This document shows positions 37,701-50,226 of a stretch of 64,000 nt of DNA, piece by piece. The translations under genes were made by a program, and so were the position numbers. How positions within the stretch are numbered: position 1 is the stretch's first letter; each line of letters opens with the position of its first letter. Origin of the DNA: Embiotoca jacksoni (Eukaryota > Chordata > Actinopteri > Embiotocidae); assembly GCA_022577435.1 (NCBI GenBank), contig JAKOON010000012.1:6197412-6261411 (forward strand), read 5' to 3'. The notes beneath the pieces are model-generated. The model worked only from the letters and a program-made list of their open reading frames with translations, made no database searches and was not told where the DNA came from.

Positions 37701-39818
37701 GGAAAGAGACTGCATGACTTTGGAGGCATGTGTGCCTCCCACCCCAGGGATAAACGGAGAAGTACTCTTCTTTGCCATCTGATGTTTATTCCTAGAAAAC
37801 AGCAAGGAGAGACAAAGGCATACAATCAATACCAAAATCTACAATTGATACTGAGTGTTATAACACTGTTCATGTAAAAAAAACAAAAAACAATGCAGAA
37901 TTTTTTACAGAAAAATAAAGTGTTTATGATGACTCTATCTAACCCCACCCATCATATAAAACCTCATTTAACTGTTAACTAGTGGATTGTAACTCGCAGA
38001 TTATAGCAGAAGGCGTGTCTATAGACAAAAACTGTTTACATTTCCCAAACCGCATGCTTGTGTTCTAATACTTTCCTCACTCCTCCCCCTGATCTAACAG
38101 TGAGGGTGAGAAGGAGTTAGTAGAGGTCAACAGCTCTGGAGCTGTTGGTATCTCTGCCGCTTCATATCGCACTATATTTACGAGGTTGTGTACATTTTTT
38201 AAAAGAGCAATCAAATCGTGTAACATTATCCCACCTACTGTACATATTCTGTTTAATTTGGAAATTGGAGATGCGTCCCATTACAACAGCTAAAGACACT
38301 CTGGGAGGAATTAAATGAAAAATCACTAAATCTGATTAATGCCTTTTTCTTTCAACTTGGTAAACAACAACAAAAAAATGCTTTGAAAAATGTTTGACGC
38401 TGTGTTAAAATATGTCAAAGCACCCTGTAACAACTGGACAAGTTGGTTGGTATCAACTTGTCTTGCATGAGAGAAAAGAGTTTCACCGCTGCTTATAATC
38501 TCTTTATAGATTTTATACAAGATCTTAATCTTGGTTGAACTAGATCTTGTGATTGTCATGTCAAAAGACCTCATCTACCTTAACTTCAGGTCCCCCCCCC
38601 CCCCCCCAAGTGTCTACCTTTAAACAAAATGTATTAGTAGTGTCAGTAACGGGTTCACACATCATCACTCACTCAACACGAGGAGGCTGTAGAGGCTGTA
38701 GAAGCTGTAGAGCATGGGGAGGATGTAGAGGCTGTAGAAGCTGTGGAGCATGTGGAGCATGTGCAGCATGTGGAGCATGTGGAGACTGTAGAGGCTGTAG
38801 AGGCTGTAGAGATTGTAGAGGCTGTAGAGACTGTAGAGGCTGTAGAGACTGTAGAGACTGTAGAGGCTGTGGAGCATGTGGAGGATGTGGAGGATGTGGA
38901 GCATGTGGAGCATGTGGAGCATGTGGAGGATGTAGAGGATGTAGAGGATGTGGAGCATGTGCAGCATGTGGAGCATGTGGAGCATGTGGAGCATGTGGAG
39001 GATGTGCAGGCTGTGCAGGCTGAGGGGATTGTTGGAGCTGTGGACGCTGTTGATGTTGTGGAGTCAGCGATGGCTGGCCGGGTGAGGCCGCCGGTGCTTT
39101 GACGGGAGAGACGCCAACTTGTCCGTCACTGGTGTACTGAACTACGGGACCTTTACTCCTCAGCACCCCTGGAGATTGAGGAAGACAGTAAGAAATGAAC
39201 ATTGAATTACTGACAGCATATGACTGAGGGAGCTTAACATGATAAGAACAGAAGCACTGCATTTAATCATAATTTCTTCTTTTAGTACACCACATCACAG
39301 TGTTTATAAAATAATTGCAAGTGAGGGTGAATACTTTTTACACACACTTTAATAGTTGACATGTGTCTGTAGATACAGGTATGCACGGGTGTGTTGTGTT
39401 ACCCATGTTAGGTCTTGTCCTCTGCTGGCCAGCCAGCTTCTTCTCCTGGGCGTTGGCTGTGGTCATCTTTAGATTGAACATCGGCTCCAGCCTGGTGGAG
39501 CCTCTGTAGATCCACTCACTCCTCTTATCATCCTGATAACAGGACACAACAAGTTTACTCTATCATTGTGAGGTCATTCTGATCCAGCACATTCATTCAA
39601 ACATCCATTCAAACATCTGAAGATGTGTACGTTTTATTTACATTTTAGTCATTTGGTTTTGGTTGACCAAGATTTTCACAGGTTTTAGGTCAATTTAATT
39701 GCCAACCCATTTTCAAATCTTCTGAACGTTTCAAGGGGCCATCTTTGTGTGTGTGGTTACCATGGTTAGTGTTATTATCGTCTATCGCAGGGTTAATGCA
39801 AAAGCCTCAGTTAATAAG

Positions 39819-39860
<42 letters not shown>

Positions 39861-42800
39861 TCTCCTCGGAAAATCCGGTCATCATTTCCAAACCTGCTCC
39901 TCTAGCATTAGCATTAGCTCACTTGTTGTTCCCCGCTGACGAGCAGCATACCTTTTAGATGGCTCACTCATTTCTATATTAAAATACTGTGAATTGCAAG
40001 TAACGCTCACTGCAGAGCAGTTTGTTTGTCTGTTATTGATTGTGTGACTTTGGCGTTCGTTTGGATCCGAACTGTACCGATACTTGGGACGAACCACGAT
40101 TCAACCTCCATCTACTGCAGTAATACATTGACGATGTAAAAACACCTCATACAGGTCAACTTAAAAAACTATTGTTTCTATACTGAAATCTATTCAGACT
40201 CTCTGATGGCAGCATTAAAGGTGTCGGACTGAAAGTAACGTTAAATTACCGTTACTTCCAGATCACGCGATAAACATCTCTTATAAATGTCTGGTTGCTG
40301 CCTGCTTGTTCATAGTTTGTCTCATGTTTGGTTTCTGCTTCTTCTCTAATTGTCACTGTAAATTGCAGATGAGTTTAGCTCATAAATCAGTTTTGTTTTT
40401 GTTCCATAATGTGACCCTCATCCCCAATTGTAGTGCAAGTTCACAGATGGTGCAAGTCAATGAATAAGACTTTACATTTAAAACGCTGAAGTTAATTTGC
40501 CCATTTGCCAGTCTTCAACATTATCATTTAGTATTCAGACATTGACACAACATTTAAAACATGTCATCACAGCCGTTTTCAAGTGTTTTCGTTTGGTTTT
40601 CATCACAATAAAACAGGGACCGATGATTATTTTTCGTCATAGTTTTCGTGAACAAACTTAACACTGATTCTGGTGCCGACATACCAAAAAGAGAATCTTG
40701 ACCAAGCTGCCGTCCACTTCCTCCACTTTGCTCTTCCACCAGGTTCCCTCCCACTCCGTCTTGATAATCTGGCCAACCTTCAGGAGCACCATTGGTCTGC
40801 TGGGATAGGCAGTGATGTATTCCTCGATGAAGTCTCGACATGATGCGTCCTCTATGTCCTCCCAAGTGCGCTTTACTGTGAGAATGAGAATAAAAGCACG
40901 CTTTAATTCACCAGTTTACCACAAGTTGCTGCTTTTTTTTTTTTATATCAAAGAAAGCCTAAGAAATTGGCTCTTACATGGTCGGCAAACTGGGTGGAGC
41001 TCAGGTAGAGTCACGTATGAAGCATAGCCATCATCAAAGAAGATCAGAAACCTGAAACACCCAGGAGGACATTTATAGCAAACACAGGAGATCGGCACCT
41101 CCACCACCTCTTCAGATGTCCGTCCACTCACCTCATGCGGTTCTTGTTGTTGGGCATCTCTGCTATGATTCCAGCATAGAGCCACTCCAGGTCTGCGTCC
41201 TTGTACTTGGCGACTACGCGAGCTCCGACATACAAACTCTCCAGGGTGGGGTTGTAGTCAAAAGCCACATGATTTCCAGACAGCAGACTCTTACCTTTAT
41301 CAAACTTCACTTTATACTTGAATACACCATTTCCTGAACGGAGACAAAGGGGGGGTGTCATGAGGAAAAAATTCTACATATAATGTAGTATTCAATACTA
41401 AAAATCATTTTTAATGTCAGTCTAAAGAACCGAGAAGAAGAAGAAGGAAACACACCAACTGGGTTGATAGCAACCAGTTGGCCTTTGAACCACGTCTTGG
41501 TGCGTTTCTTTCCCAGAATGCTCATCCCGATTCTCAGCTCGTCCTCTGTCACATTGGGGTTCGGCTGGGTCATTGACTGAGACGGCATTTGGGATACAAT
41601 CACCGGTGGCGCTAAACTCTGAATACCTGGAGGGTTAAAAAAGCAACACACATGAGTATCAGTCATACAGCCACACAAGTAGGATGCATGTAGCGATACC
41701 TGCGGCGCGTGCTGCTCACCTGACTGAGCAGAAGGCTGTGCTGGAGATCGGAGCAGCGGAGCCCCTAGTGAAGGCTTGCTGATCATTTTAACCAACTTCT
41801 GCACCTGCTGGGAGGTTTTATGTAGAGCAGCAGAGGCTTCCTTTAACTGGCATAATACAGACAAAGGATAGACTGTGAGTGACTGTGAAAGAAAACTCGG
41901 TTATGAGCATCTGGTTTATCATTATTCATATGCTAATCATCTACTCATAATCCTTTACTTTTATTTATCTCTTTGGGACAAATTACAAATTGTAGACAGA
42001 GATTTAGTGCAACTTAACAATAACTCAGCACATTAATCAGACCAGGAATGAAGTGAAAATATTCCAGATCCATATAATGATGATTTTGTTGCTCTCACCA
42101 CTGGATCTTTGCCAGGAGTTAGAGGCTTCTTCGGAGGAACCACTAAAAAATGATGGAGAACAGAGGACAACACATAATTAATGACCTGACTTTGTCCATG
42201 GCATCGTAGCACTGAATGGTGACTCTTCTCATGACACAACAGCCCGACTTACAACAGCCAACAGCGATGACGTCATCGTCGTCGTCGTCGTCTATCTCAA
42301 TGACTTCAGAAGACAACGCGCCTCCTCCGCCTCCTTCCTCCTCTGAGCTGCTCTCCCGGTAGACGAGACCGTTCTTGCGGTAAGTTGCCTTCACCAGTTT
42401 CTCACACTCTAATATAGACCTGAGGAAGATTGGGGAAGAGAGATGCCAGCATGTAAACTAATGAGGCACCAACCCCGCCCGGTGGATCAGTGCTGACGCC
42501 GCCACCGACCTTAGTGAGTGGAGAAGATGCCAGGTTTCTTCATTGACGAATAAAATTCAGAGGTTTTTTTCAACAATAATTCAGGGCGCAGCATAAAAAT
42601 GACTCCCATCAGTTCCACACACTGAAGGTTACAGATTTTAAATACACCTCCAACACCCTAAGATCAGGTATCAGAGTTGGTATCAGGAGAGGAAACAGTT
42701 GGGTCGGTGCATCCGTGTGTACAGCCTGTTGTCACACATCACACCCACAACCAAAACTTCGTTTTGTTTTTGTAGAAGATGTGACTGTCAAAATATAACT

Positions 42801-44944
42801 TAAACATAAAGCACAATATGATGCAGTCAAATTATTTAGGTGAAGTCATAAAATCAGAGAAGTATTATTATTTATAAATATTTATTTATTTACCGGCTAC
42901 GAGGCCACGAGAGCCACCTCTGTTGGATGGTAGCGCATTTGAATAAACAAATATTTGTCTCCATGTACGCACGTGTTTGCTTTATAAATACTGTGATGTG
43001 TGTTTGATAATGTTTCCAGGTGTAACTTCACCAGTCTCCCTTCAGATGAAGCCTCATGCTGCCTCAACTAAAGTAAGATCACAATTACAAAAATGAACAA
43101 TGAACTACAGAGTAGAACTGTAATGACTTGTCAAGTAAACAATTAATTGTTTGACGGAAAATTAATCACCAACAATTTTGATAATTGATTAATCGTTTTG
43201 AGTCACGTTTCAATGAAAAAAAAAATGCTCCAATTCGCCGATCGCAGCTTCTTAAACGTGAATATGTTCTGGTTCTTTCTGCCCTCCGTGATGATAAACT
43301 GAATATCTTTTGGTTGTGGATGGTTGGTCGGGACAAAACAAGACATTTTAGGCTGCAGCTAAATCTAGGGAAACACTACTCAACATTTTTTTTTTACCAT
43401 TTTCTGATATTTTAAATTCAAGCTAATTGTTTAATTGAGAACACAATGTTCAGATTAATCAATAAGGAAAATAATTGATATTTGCAGCCCCGCTACACAG
43501 TATACCACGGTAACAACTGATAATACATATAAAGGATAATAAACACTGACATGCAGAGGCCTCACAGGCATAGTTAGGTTGTAGTCGTATATAAACACAC
43601 ACTTTATAAATAAGAGAAATAAGTTGATTTCCACTCACTGGTTGGCATCATTGAGAAGCATCTCTGTCTTCGCCTCCTCCTCCTCTTTCTGCTCCACCCA
43701 TTCCTTGAGCTCTGTCAGCTGAGCCTTTTTCTTCTGCACAAGCTCGCTCTTCTCCACGGCATCTTCAATCCACTTTTTTAGCTCGTCCAGAGAAATGCCC
43801 AGCTCTTCCTCCAGACTGGGGTCCCAGCCCTCCACCTCCATTCTGACGAGGGGACAGAAGAAAACATACAAGAAGTACAGAAACATTAGCACTAACCATT
43901 TCAACCTCACTTTTTGCCTTCTTGTTTTTTTTTTTTATGTATATATACACGGTTTTAAATTATTTGAAATTTCATTCTCTGTACATAGTGCACATTTTCT
44001 GTGTGCCTTTTTCCAAAGGTTCACCCATTTGCCCTCACACGCCAACAGGAACAGATACCATGCAAGGTGCTGGCCCTGCGATAAGAAGATGACCTGATAT
44101 AAAAGAAAATGGTGACATACAAACAGATTTTGTTTCTGGATTTCAAACCATGAACAAGTCATTCTGCAGAGTTGATTCTGTTAGTTTCGCCTCCTCACTG
44201 GAAAAAAAATGTTGTGGACAAAATAACAGAAACACCTGTCAGTATAACGCAGCATAGTTCAACAGCACCAGAAACATAAAGTTTAGGGCGGGGAGGTAGG
44301 ATTCATAGCAGGACTACATGTCGATAGGTGGATCTAATTAAAAACTGTGTACTGGGAAAGGAAAATATACATTTTTTTTTTTAATATCATGATCATGATT
44401 AAAATGTTTCAACCAAACTTGTATCCCTGCTTGACAACAATGCTGACCCGTTGTTGTGTAAACATGTGTGGGAAAAAAAACCCGTAGTAATGCGTATTGA
44501 TATCCTTTATAGTAACGTGATCTCCACCTATTATTGACTGGATATTTAATCTATTAGACCAACCTGAACAAGTGAAGCAGCTACCTGGTTAGCACGAGAC
44601 ACAACCTACAAGTCCAAACACTGTCACGTTACCTGAAGAACTTCCAATGTAAATGTCTGCTAATTTAGTTAAAGCTGCAAACTTAAACCACTATAACTTT
44701 CGTTGCAACTTTATTCCGGCCGAGTACGAGGAGCAAAAAAAAAAAAAAAAAAAAAGACACCAAACTAGAATCAAGATAGCTTGTTAGCTTAGCACGAGCG
44801 TGAACAATATCTCATCTGCTAAGTGACTGATTGCAGGAAAACAAAAGAGCGCCGTGTCGTTGACGTGCGCTGTTAAAAGACACATCAGGCGGTAAGACCT
44901 CAAACTTTGTGAAGAAGCAGCACTCACCCTTCACCGCTCTCCAT
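31712..44944 (-). CDS. setdb1: Histone H3K9 methyltransferase SETDB1
   Basis: SETDB1 trimethylates H3K9 to silence transposons and other targets with KAP1 and ATF7IP. Exons in order: 44928-44944, 43639-43842, 42253-42419, 42099-42142, 41720-41846, 41456-41626, 41132-41333, 40978-41051, 40685-40875, 39403-39532, 38673-39168, 37678-37791, 37214-37541, 36844-37105, 36353-36443, 36132-36248, 35807-35976, 35406-35648, 34585-34755, 33730-33860, 33451-33470, 33200-33303, 32826-33088, 32645-32733, 31712-31829. Every phase agrees; 1347 aa (human about 1291). Order of domains: coiled coil (20-70), Tudor domains (about 205-430, ILGKKRTKTWFKG, YKDADLEWLYAG), repeat tract (490-604), MBD (735-800, GKNPLLTPLLYDFRR), Cys-rich pre-SET (VGCDCTDGCRDKSKCACHQ), split SET with NKGWGIRCLDD and HSCSPNLFVQNVFVD around a Ser/acidic insert (1010-1255), and post-SET CCCGSTECRGRLL. 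The catalytic residues look intact. Confidence 0.97.
33451..33470 (-). other. setdb1: 20-nt micro-exon of setdb1
   Basis: Reads GAAACTGGAGACAACAAGAG between a CAG acceptor and GTTTGT donor. It encodes ETGDNK plus the first two bases of an Arg/Ser codon and is needed to carry phase 0 of the exon before into phase 2 of the exon after. Confidence 0.75.
35280..35357. repeat. Dispersed repeat fragment in setdb1 intron
   Basis: Ends AACTTCATGATCGTGACAGC followed by CCTAG, after a TTAATTGTCAACTAAA stretch. This tail is common in teleost genomes. Class not assigned. Confidence 0.45.
38685..39025 (-). repeat. Coding 9-bp tandem repeat in setdb1 exon 11
   Basis: About 38 units of 9 bp. In the setdb1 frame they read as His-Ala-Pro, His-Pro-Pro, Leu-Gln-Pro or Leu-Gln-Ser triplets in alternating blocks. 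The tract is fully inside exon 38673-39168, keeps the frame, and ends just before the donor at 38672. A poly-C run lies at 38590-38606 in the next intron. Confidence 0.95.
39822..39857. repeat. (CA)n microsatellite in setdb1 intron
   Basis: About 18 CA units. Confidence 0.95.
43116..43495 (-). repeat. Fish-type dispersed repeat in setdb1 intron
   Basis: Contains TTGATAATTGATTAATCGTT, TTTTGGTTGTGGATGGTTGG, AAACAAGACATTTTAGGC and ends ATTGATATTTGCAGCCC. Read on the minus strand this is the common acanthomorph repeat that begins with GGCTGCAA-like sequence followed by AATCGATTAAT-type motifs. Class unresolved; the ends are approximate. Confidence 0.6.
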
Positions 44945-46761
44945 CCTGCCTGCGCGCAAATATAAGGTTGGCCAGCTATGCTACCAGTTAGCTCCAGCGG
45001 GGAGTGCGTGTTTTGTGTCCCGGGGCATCCCGAAGAGGCGGTGTTAGGTCGATCTGTTGGGTTCTGTGCAGTGAGAGAGCTCCGCCCACTCAGGTTATTC
45101 AGGTTTTATAAAAAAAAAAAATGTGCAGCTAAAATCACATGCAGGAGCCAGATAACTGACGATACTTTAATTAACGATATCTAAGTCATAAATCGTATTA
45201 TTGTTTTATAATCAATCAGGTTCTGCGATGGGAATTAACTGGGATCAACTGTGGGGACATTCATGAACAAAATGTGACATTTATATATTTCCTGATGAGG
45301 CTCCAAATTTCAGGACTTTTAAAATGTCTGTCTGCATTGATGGATTTACTTCTTTACACTACATCTTCCACATGCTGGAAGCTACAAACGCCCCGGAAGT
45401 GACTTAGAGAGCGATTACTTCGTCAACTAAAGGCCCTTTGGATGATTCATTTATCCATGGTTGCATTAGGTATCCATTTATGACCTTGTAAGTGTTTAAT
45501 GCAAGCTATGAAACCATAAAACAAACTAAACAAAGATTTTTTTTTTTTATTATTTTTTTTTTAAAGTGAAACATTGCAGTATTTTAAAAGCTGTTGAAGT
45601 AGTTGGATTTAATTGTGTCACTTTTCAAATAAATTGAGAAGACTTGTGTGAACCGAAAATTCCCATCTGACTAAGAAAAAAAATGTTTGAGGCAGTTGTA
45701 TGACTCTTGTTTAAAGTTATTTTGACACTTTTTTTTTTTACATTTTCCCGTCATGATAAATACTGTTAATTAGTAATTACTCCTATTACTACTATTAAAA
45801 CGATCTACTTGAGAACCACTGCAAAAAAGGGATAACCTTGTTTGATACATCCTTAACTCTACTGATTTTGACTCTACAGAAAGACGCATCAGTAAATTAC
45901 CTACATCTGCTACAAGCCACGGGGTTGTTTAATTTGATCAATAACAAGCAACTTGCACGAAGGTTCGTGCAAAAGCTCCAAACTAGTGTGACAGAATTTG
46001 AGGGGAAAAAAAGCAAACATCTTTGTTGCACGGAGAACTTTGAGACATCTGGGCTCTATTAGTGTGATGGGGAGGGCTTTTGCTTTTGTTTGAATCAAGT
46101 AGATTTAACAGAATACTTTGTTGTTCGAACGAACAGATCACATTTAATCTCGAAGAGTAACCTCAGCCTTTGTGTTTTCTGTGGTTCAATAGAACGATCA
46201 GCTCTGCTTTATTTGCTGACAGGAGGGGTTTTATTTTAAAACTGCTTTTGTTTGCTCTGGTGTTTGTGCCAACTACCTGATAAGAGTAATCAAAAATTTG
46301 ATATGCCAGTTTTTGGAGGGTTCTGAAATTGAAAACATCATAATATAGATATGCAGGTATTGATATTGATCACAGTAATAGGTCCTGCAGGCATGGAAAC
46401 ATTGCTGGTTTAGTTGTTAGATTTAAAAAGAATAAACATAAGCAACTTGAAATGTCATTCCTGGTAGAAATGGAAGCCAACAGGGCCGTTCGTATAAACA
46501 AAGCAGTAATCTCAGTCATATCTTTAACAAAGCACTAGATATGTATGTGATTGTCTCTGGAACTCGACATTGAATACTTACATCATTGGAAGGTGCAGAT
46601 GCTGCCGGTAAACAATTTTCATCAAATATGTCATAAAGGTTGAAACTAATAAAGTCTGAAGTTGCTCAAACAGACTGACTCCTCAAAATATGTCCTGGCT
46701 TGTGTGTGAGTTTTCATTTTCTGTCATCCCATCTTAGGTTTGAACATGTCTCTGGTCTCCA
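44945..46761. other. setdb1 upstream region and ctxnd2-like 3' flank
   Basis: GC-richer sequence with CpG and a CCGCCC box lies within 150 bases above the setdb1 ATG, fitting a housekeeping promoter, though no start site can be fixed. Farther right the DNA is A/T-rich with two minus-strand AATAAA hexamers near 46207 and 46229 that could end the ctxnd2-like transcript. No coding segment was seen. Confidence 0.5.
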
Positions 46762-46947
46762 TCAATCCTCCGATTGCTCCTCCTGGTATGTAGTAACAGT
46801 GACGGCTCTGTAAGGGTCCAGCACCATCTGAGCACAGCGGACGATGGTCACCAACAGGAAGAAGCAGAGGAGGAAGAAGAAGAAGAGAGCAAAGCCGAGA
46901 TCCACATCCACATCCAGTCTGGCCACAGGGAGGCTCGTAGGGTCCAT
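46762..46947 (-). CDS. ctxnd2: Cortexin-domain small membrane protein (CTXND2/CTXND1-like)
   Basis: A single-exon 61-aa protein starting MDPTSLPVARLDVDVDLGFA. An upstream in-frame ATG at 46989 would give 75 aa, but the shorter start matches CTXND proteins, in which VDVDKG follows a few residues after Met. One hydrophobic segment (residues about 17-37) precedes IVRCAQMVLDPYRAV, the cortexin hallmark RC...DPY. Cortexins are short single-pass membrane proteins, mostly neural, of unclear biochemistry. Position next to arnt favours CTXND2, since human CTXND2 is near ARNT and CTXND1 near ARNT2. Non-coding 5' exons may exist but cannot be placed. Confidence 0.75.
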   Translation of the reverse strand: MDPTSLPVARLDVDVDLGFALFFFFLLCFFLLVTIVRCAQMVLDPYRAVTVTTYQEEQSED

Positions 46948-49205
46948 GTTGGCAGAACCACAAAGTCCAAAGATATCTTCCTGCTTCACAGCCCTCGTCT
47001 CATCTGTAGATATCCATTAAAAGTCCCTCAAATTGTAATCATTTTAACAGCTGTTTAAGGGACTCTCAGAGAATCCACCGTGCGTCATCCAGCTCTTCTT
47101 CTGTTTTGTTTGTCTTTTTCCTCTCAGCATTGACACCTACCGTCCTTCTCCCAAAGATAAGATGGATAGGTGGACACGTGTCGCCCCATTTGGCACCTGT
47201 GTCCCCCATAAATAGTTAATAAGGAGTTTGGTAACGATCAGGCCGTTTCTGAGATTAGGACACGCAGGCATCTCTTCAGGAGTCCAGACTTTTACAGGAG
47301 ATGAAACTTTAACAGGAGTCACAGGATGTCTGGTTGGAACAAGGTATATACACATAACAACATGGCAGAGAGATGTGGCTGGTTTTTAAAGCTGTATAAA
47401 GTGTTCAGATGCTGTGTCTATACTGAACCAATCAGTTCACTCTATAGATACCCCTGCAGACATACACAAAGTTTGGATTATTTTCTGTCCTGAATGTGAT
47501 GGAAAAAATAAGAGTAAAGAAAGGTCAAGATGCAGAAAAGAAAAAGTAAGGCTTGAGGAGGAGAAAGAGGATATGATGCCTTGGTGGCAATCCACTTGAG
47601 AGGGGTTGGAAACTGATCCTGACCAAAAAAAAAAAATGCAGATTGCTTGTATTCTGATGCCACTAACAGAAACACACACAAGTAAGGAGTAAAAGGACTC
47701 TATGCAAATAACGGTGGATCTGGATAAAAAAAAAAAGCCACAAGAGGAGTCGGCATGTGTTGAAATGATTCCAGAAAACAAGGAGTTGCAGGACACACCG
47801 TTGCCCAGGTGCAACCCAAAGAGGGCATAGTTACAGTAAACCTGTCTTAGACCAGTTGTGGCATTAATTCCATCTGTTTTCACCCCCAGGCTGTGAAAGA
47901 GAGGAGGGAAGGACGGAGGTGGAAACTGATCCCAAGAGATACCCGCAGATCTCTGAGTGTTCAGCGACGCACAGAAAGAGGAAAGAAAACAGATACATGC
48001 CAATCAAAGCAAAGTTGGCTTTTGTTTCTTCACTGGATAAGAACATAAAACTGTTGCAAGGAAGTGAATACATGTGGGGATGTAACTAACACAGCCATGA
48101 CTTTTGCATGAGTGTGATCAACAGAGTGCACTGTTAAAACACCTCAATGAGCAACACTGGAAGTCTATATGACTTTGTGATTAAAGATTAAATTACAGAG
48201 ATGCTGCTACGACCTTCCAAACCTGACCACAAGTGTGTGTGGTTCAAATTACAATCCAACACCTTCAGTCTTGACAATATAACAATTTAATACAAAAAAC
48301 CAAACATTTCTTTCTCTCGTTTAAAATTTCATATACAGTATATTTATATATGTGTTTCTATGAGTGAAAAAAACCTGGATACAGAGCAACCAAAGAGGTT
48401 TTCAACAATAACAAAGATAACACAGTCACCAACATACCAGCGTTATCTACATGGGTTTACATACGATTACATAATCCGTCATCACAAGTGTGTGTTACAC
48501 AGACAAAGGGACATTGTAACAAAACTGGCTAAATTTAAACTGCACACATTCAAAATTAAAATTATTTTAGAAGCGCTACCTCTCATCCCACAACATTCTT
48601 CTACAATGCAAACTTACCCAAAACACATTGTTGGCAAAGATTCAGTCCTCATCTTAATGTCACGAACAAGAGGACAAAACCGAGAAGAAAAATGATTTTT
48701 GGACATTCAGACTTGTAGATCAAATCATTTTTAGCTCTGTTGATTCCATTTTAAATCCTAGGTACCCTGATCAAACCGTTAATTAAATACCAATCAGAGA
48801 AGGGCAATGGACAGCTTAAAGAGATCATCAAACAATAAAATACTTACATTTCGATTAAACCAAACATACTACCACGTCTCTCCATTTAAAATAACGTTAT
48901 TCAAGGAAAACATTTAGAATGGCTTTAAAAGTACACAATTCCTGCTTGTTAATTATTGCTTTGCGTTTTCTCTTTCATAACATTTCTTTTACAAAAGGAG
49001 TACAAAAGCCCAGGCTTACAGGGTAATGAGGGCGACAAAAAGAAAGCGACGAGAAACCCTTCAACTTTTAGCTGATAAAGATACTGTATGCATCCATTTT
49101 ACAAACATACACACATGCATACTGTTTATATGTAGGCAAAGAAAAATACACTGTATACATTTCCAACGGGCACCATGGAAAACAATGTGTGGCTATTGTA
49201 GCGAT

Positions 49206-49210
<5 letters not shown>

Positions 49211-49249
<39 letters not shown>
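49211..49249. repeat. (GT)n microsatellite
   Basis: About 19 GT units. Confidence 0.97.
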
Positions 49250-49250
<1 letters not shown>

Positions 49251-49625
49251 CTTGTAGAAGTACATTAATCAATAAAAAAAAACTTATATTTCTAAAGAGG
49301 AAAAAAATGAATTTATAGGTGCAGCCACCGTACATAAAAAACTGTACTCAATATAAATCTACACAATGTAGAAGAGCTCCTGGAAAGCAGTTCAGTCATG
49401 CAGAGACATGCTGTGGATATAAAACTGAGAGTGAGGTTAGCGTGCAACAGCTGAGACTTTCTTTTTTTTTTTTTTAAAAATCACCAAAGCTGTAAATCCC
49501 TGCAATTTCCCGAGAGATTAAATCAATGACTGGAGTGATTGGTCTACATGCTAAAGGGCAAAACAGCAAAATACACTCTTAATCAATGCCTGAGAAAAAA
49601 CACCAACATATTAGAATAGAAGGCC

Positions 49626-49628
<3 letters not shown>

Positions 49629-49684
<56 letters not shown>
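49629..49684. repeat. (GT)n microsatellite
   Basis: About 28 GT units in the arnt 3' region. Confidence 0.97.
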
Positions 49685-49686
<2 letters not shown>

Positions 49687-49767
49687 TTACTTCCTGTGTA
49701 CATTTATCAGTGTACAAGTGTTTTGTGCAGTCTATTCAAGTGTGGTTGCGTGATTGTGCGTTTATAT

Positions 49768-49793
49768 ATATTTATTATACATATATATGTGTG

Positions 49794-49835
<42 letters not shown>

Positions 49836-49840
49836 TACAC
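49768..49840. repeat. AT-rich simple repeat
   Basis: Mixed AT and GT dinucleotide runs, able to form cruciform-like pairings with the AT tract at 49973-50029. Confidence 0.9.
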
Positions 49841-49972
49841 TGTATATCACATATCTACAACATAGGTTGTTGAGCTTTGGGCAGTGCTGGCTAGAGAATT
49901 CTCTTACAATGGCTGAAGTATTTTTAAAATAATCATCTTTTCGTCAGTAGCAAAGTCTTGATTTTTCTCCCC

Positions 49973-49994
49973 TATATATATATATATATACAAC

Positions 49995-50029
<35 letters not shown>
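49973..50029. repeat. (AT)n microsatellite
   Basis: Two AT runs separated by CAACCAC, about 200 bases past the arnt stop on the minus strand. Confidence 0.95.
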
Positions 50030-50032
<3 letters not shown>

Positions 50033-50226
50033 GTCAGATATATATCCCTCCATCTTTAACTGGCTTGTAGCTGTGCAATTTAAGCCATGCAAAGCACAGG
50101 AAGAGTGCTACTCTCAGGAGCATGAAGAACAGAAGAGCGGAAGAGCTAAATATAAGAAACGAGGAGGAAAAAAAAAATCTGTCAAGAGGACAAAGGGGTA
50201 GAACCAGCAGACAAGTCTTGACCGGG

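Larger units (their letters stand above)
46948..50226. other. Interval between ctxnd2-like gene and arnt stop, rich in simple repeats
   Basis: No further coding sequence was recognised. The right part, which should be arnt 3'UTR and flank, holds a GT tract (49211-49249), another (49629-49684) and two AT-rich tracts (49793-49840, 49973-50029). A minus-strand AATAAA inside TATATTTATTATAC near 49769 is a possible arnt poly-A signal. Confidence 0.5.

Noticed and set aside
38553..39102. Plus-strand Cys/Gly-rich and Val/Glu/His-rich frames over the setdb1 repeat
   Set aside because: Any 9-bp repeat without stops is open in several frames; the minus frame is continuous with SETDB1 sequence on both sides.
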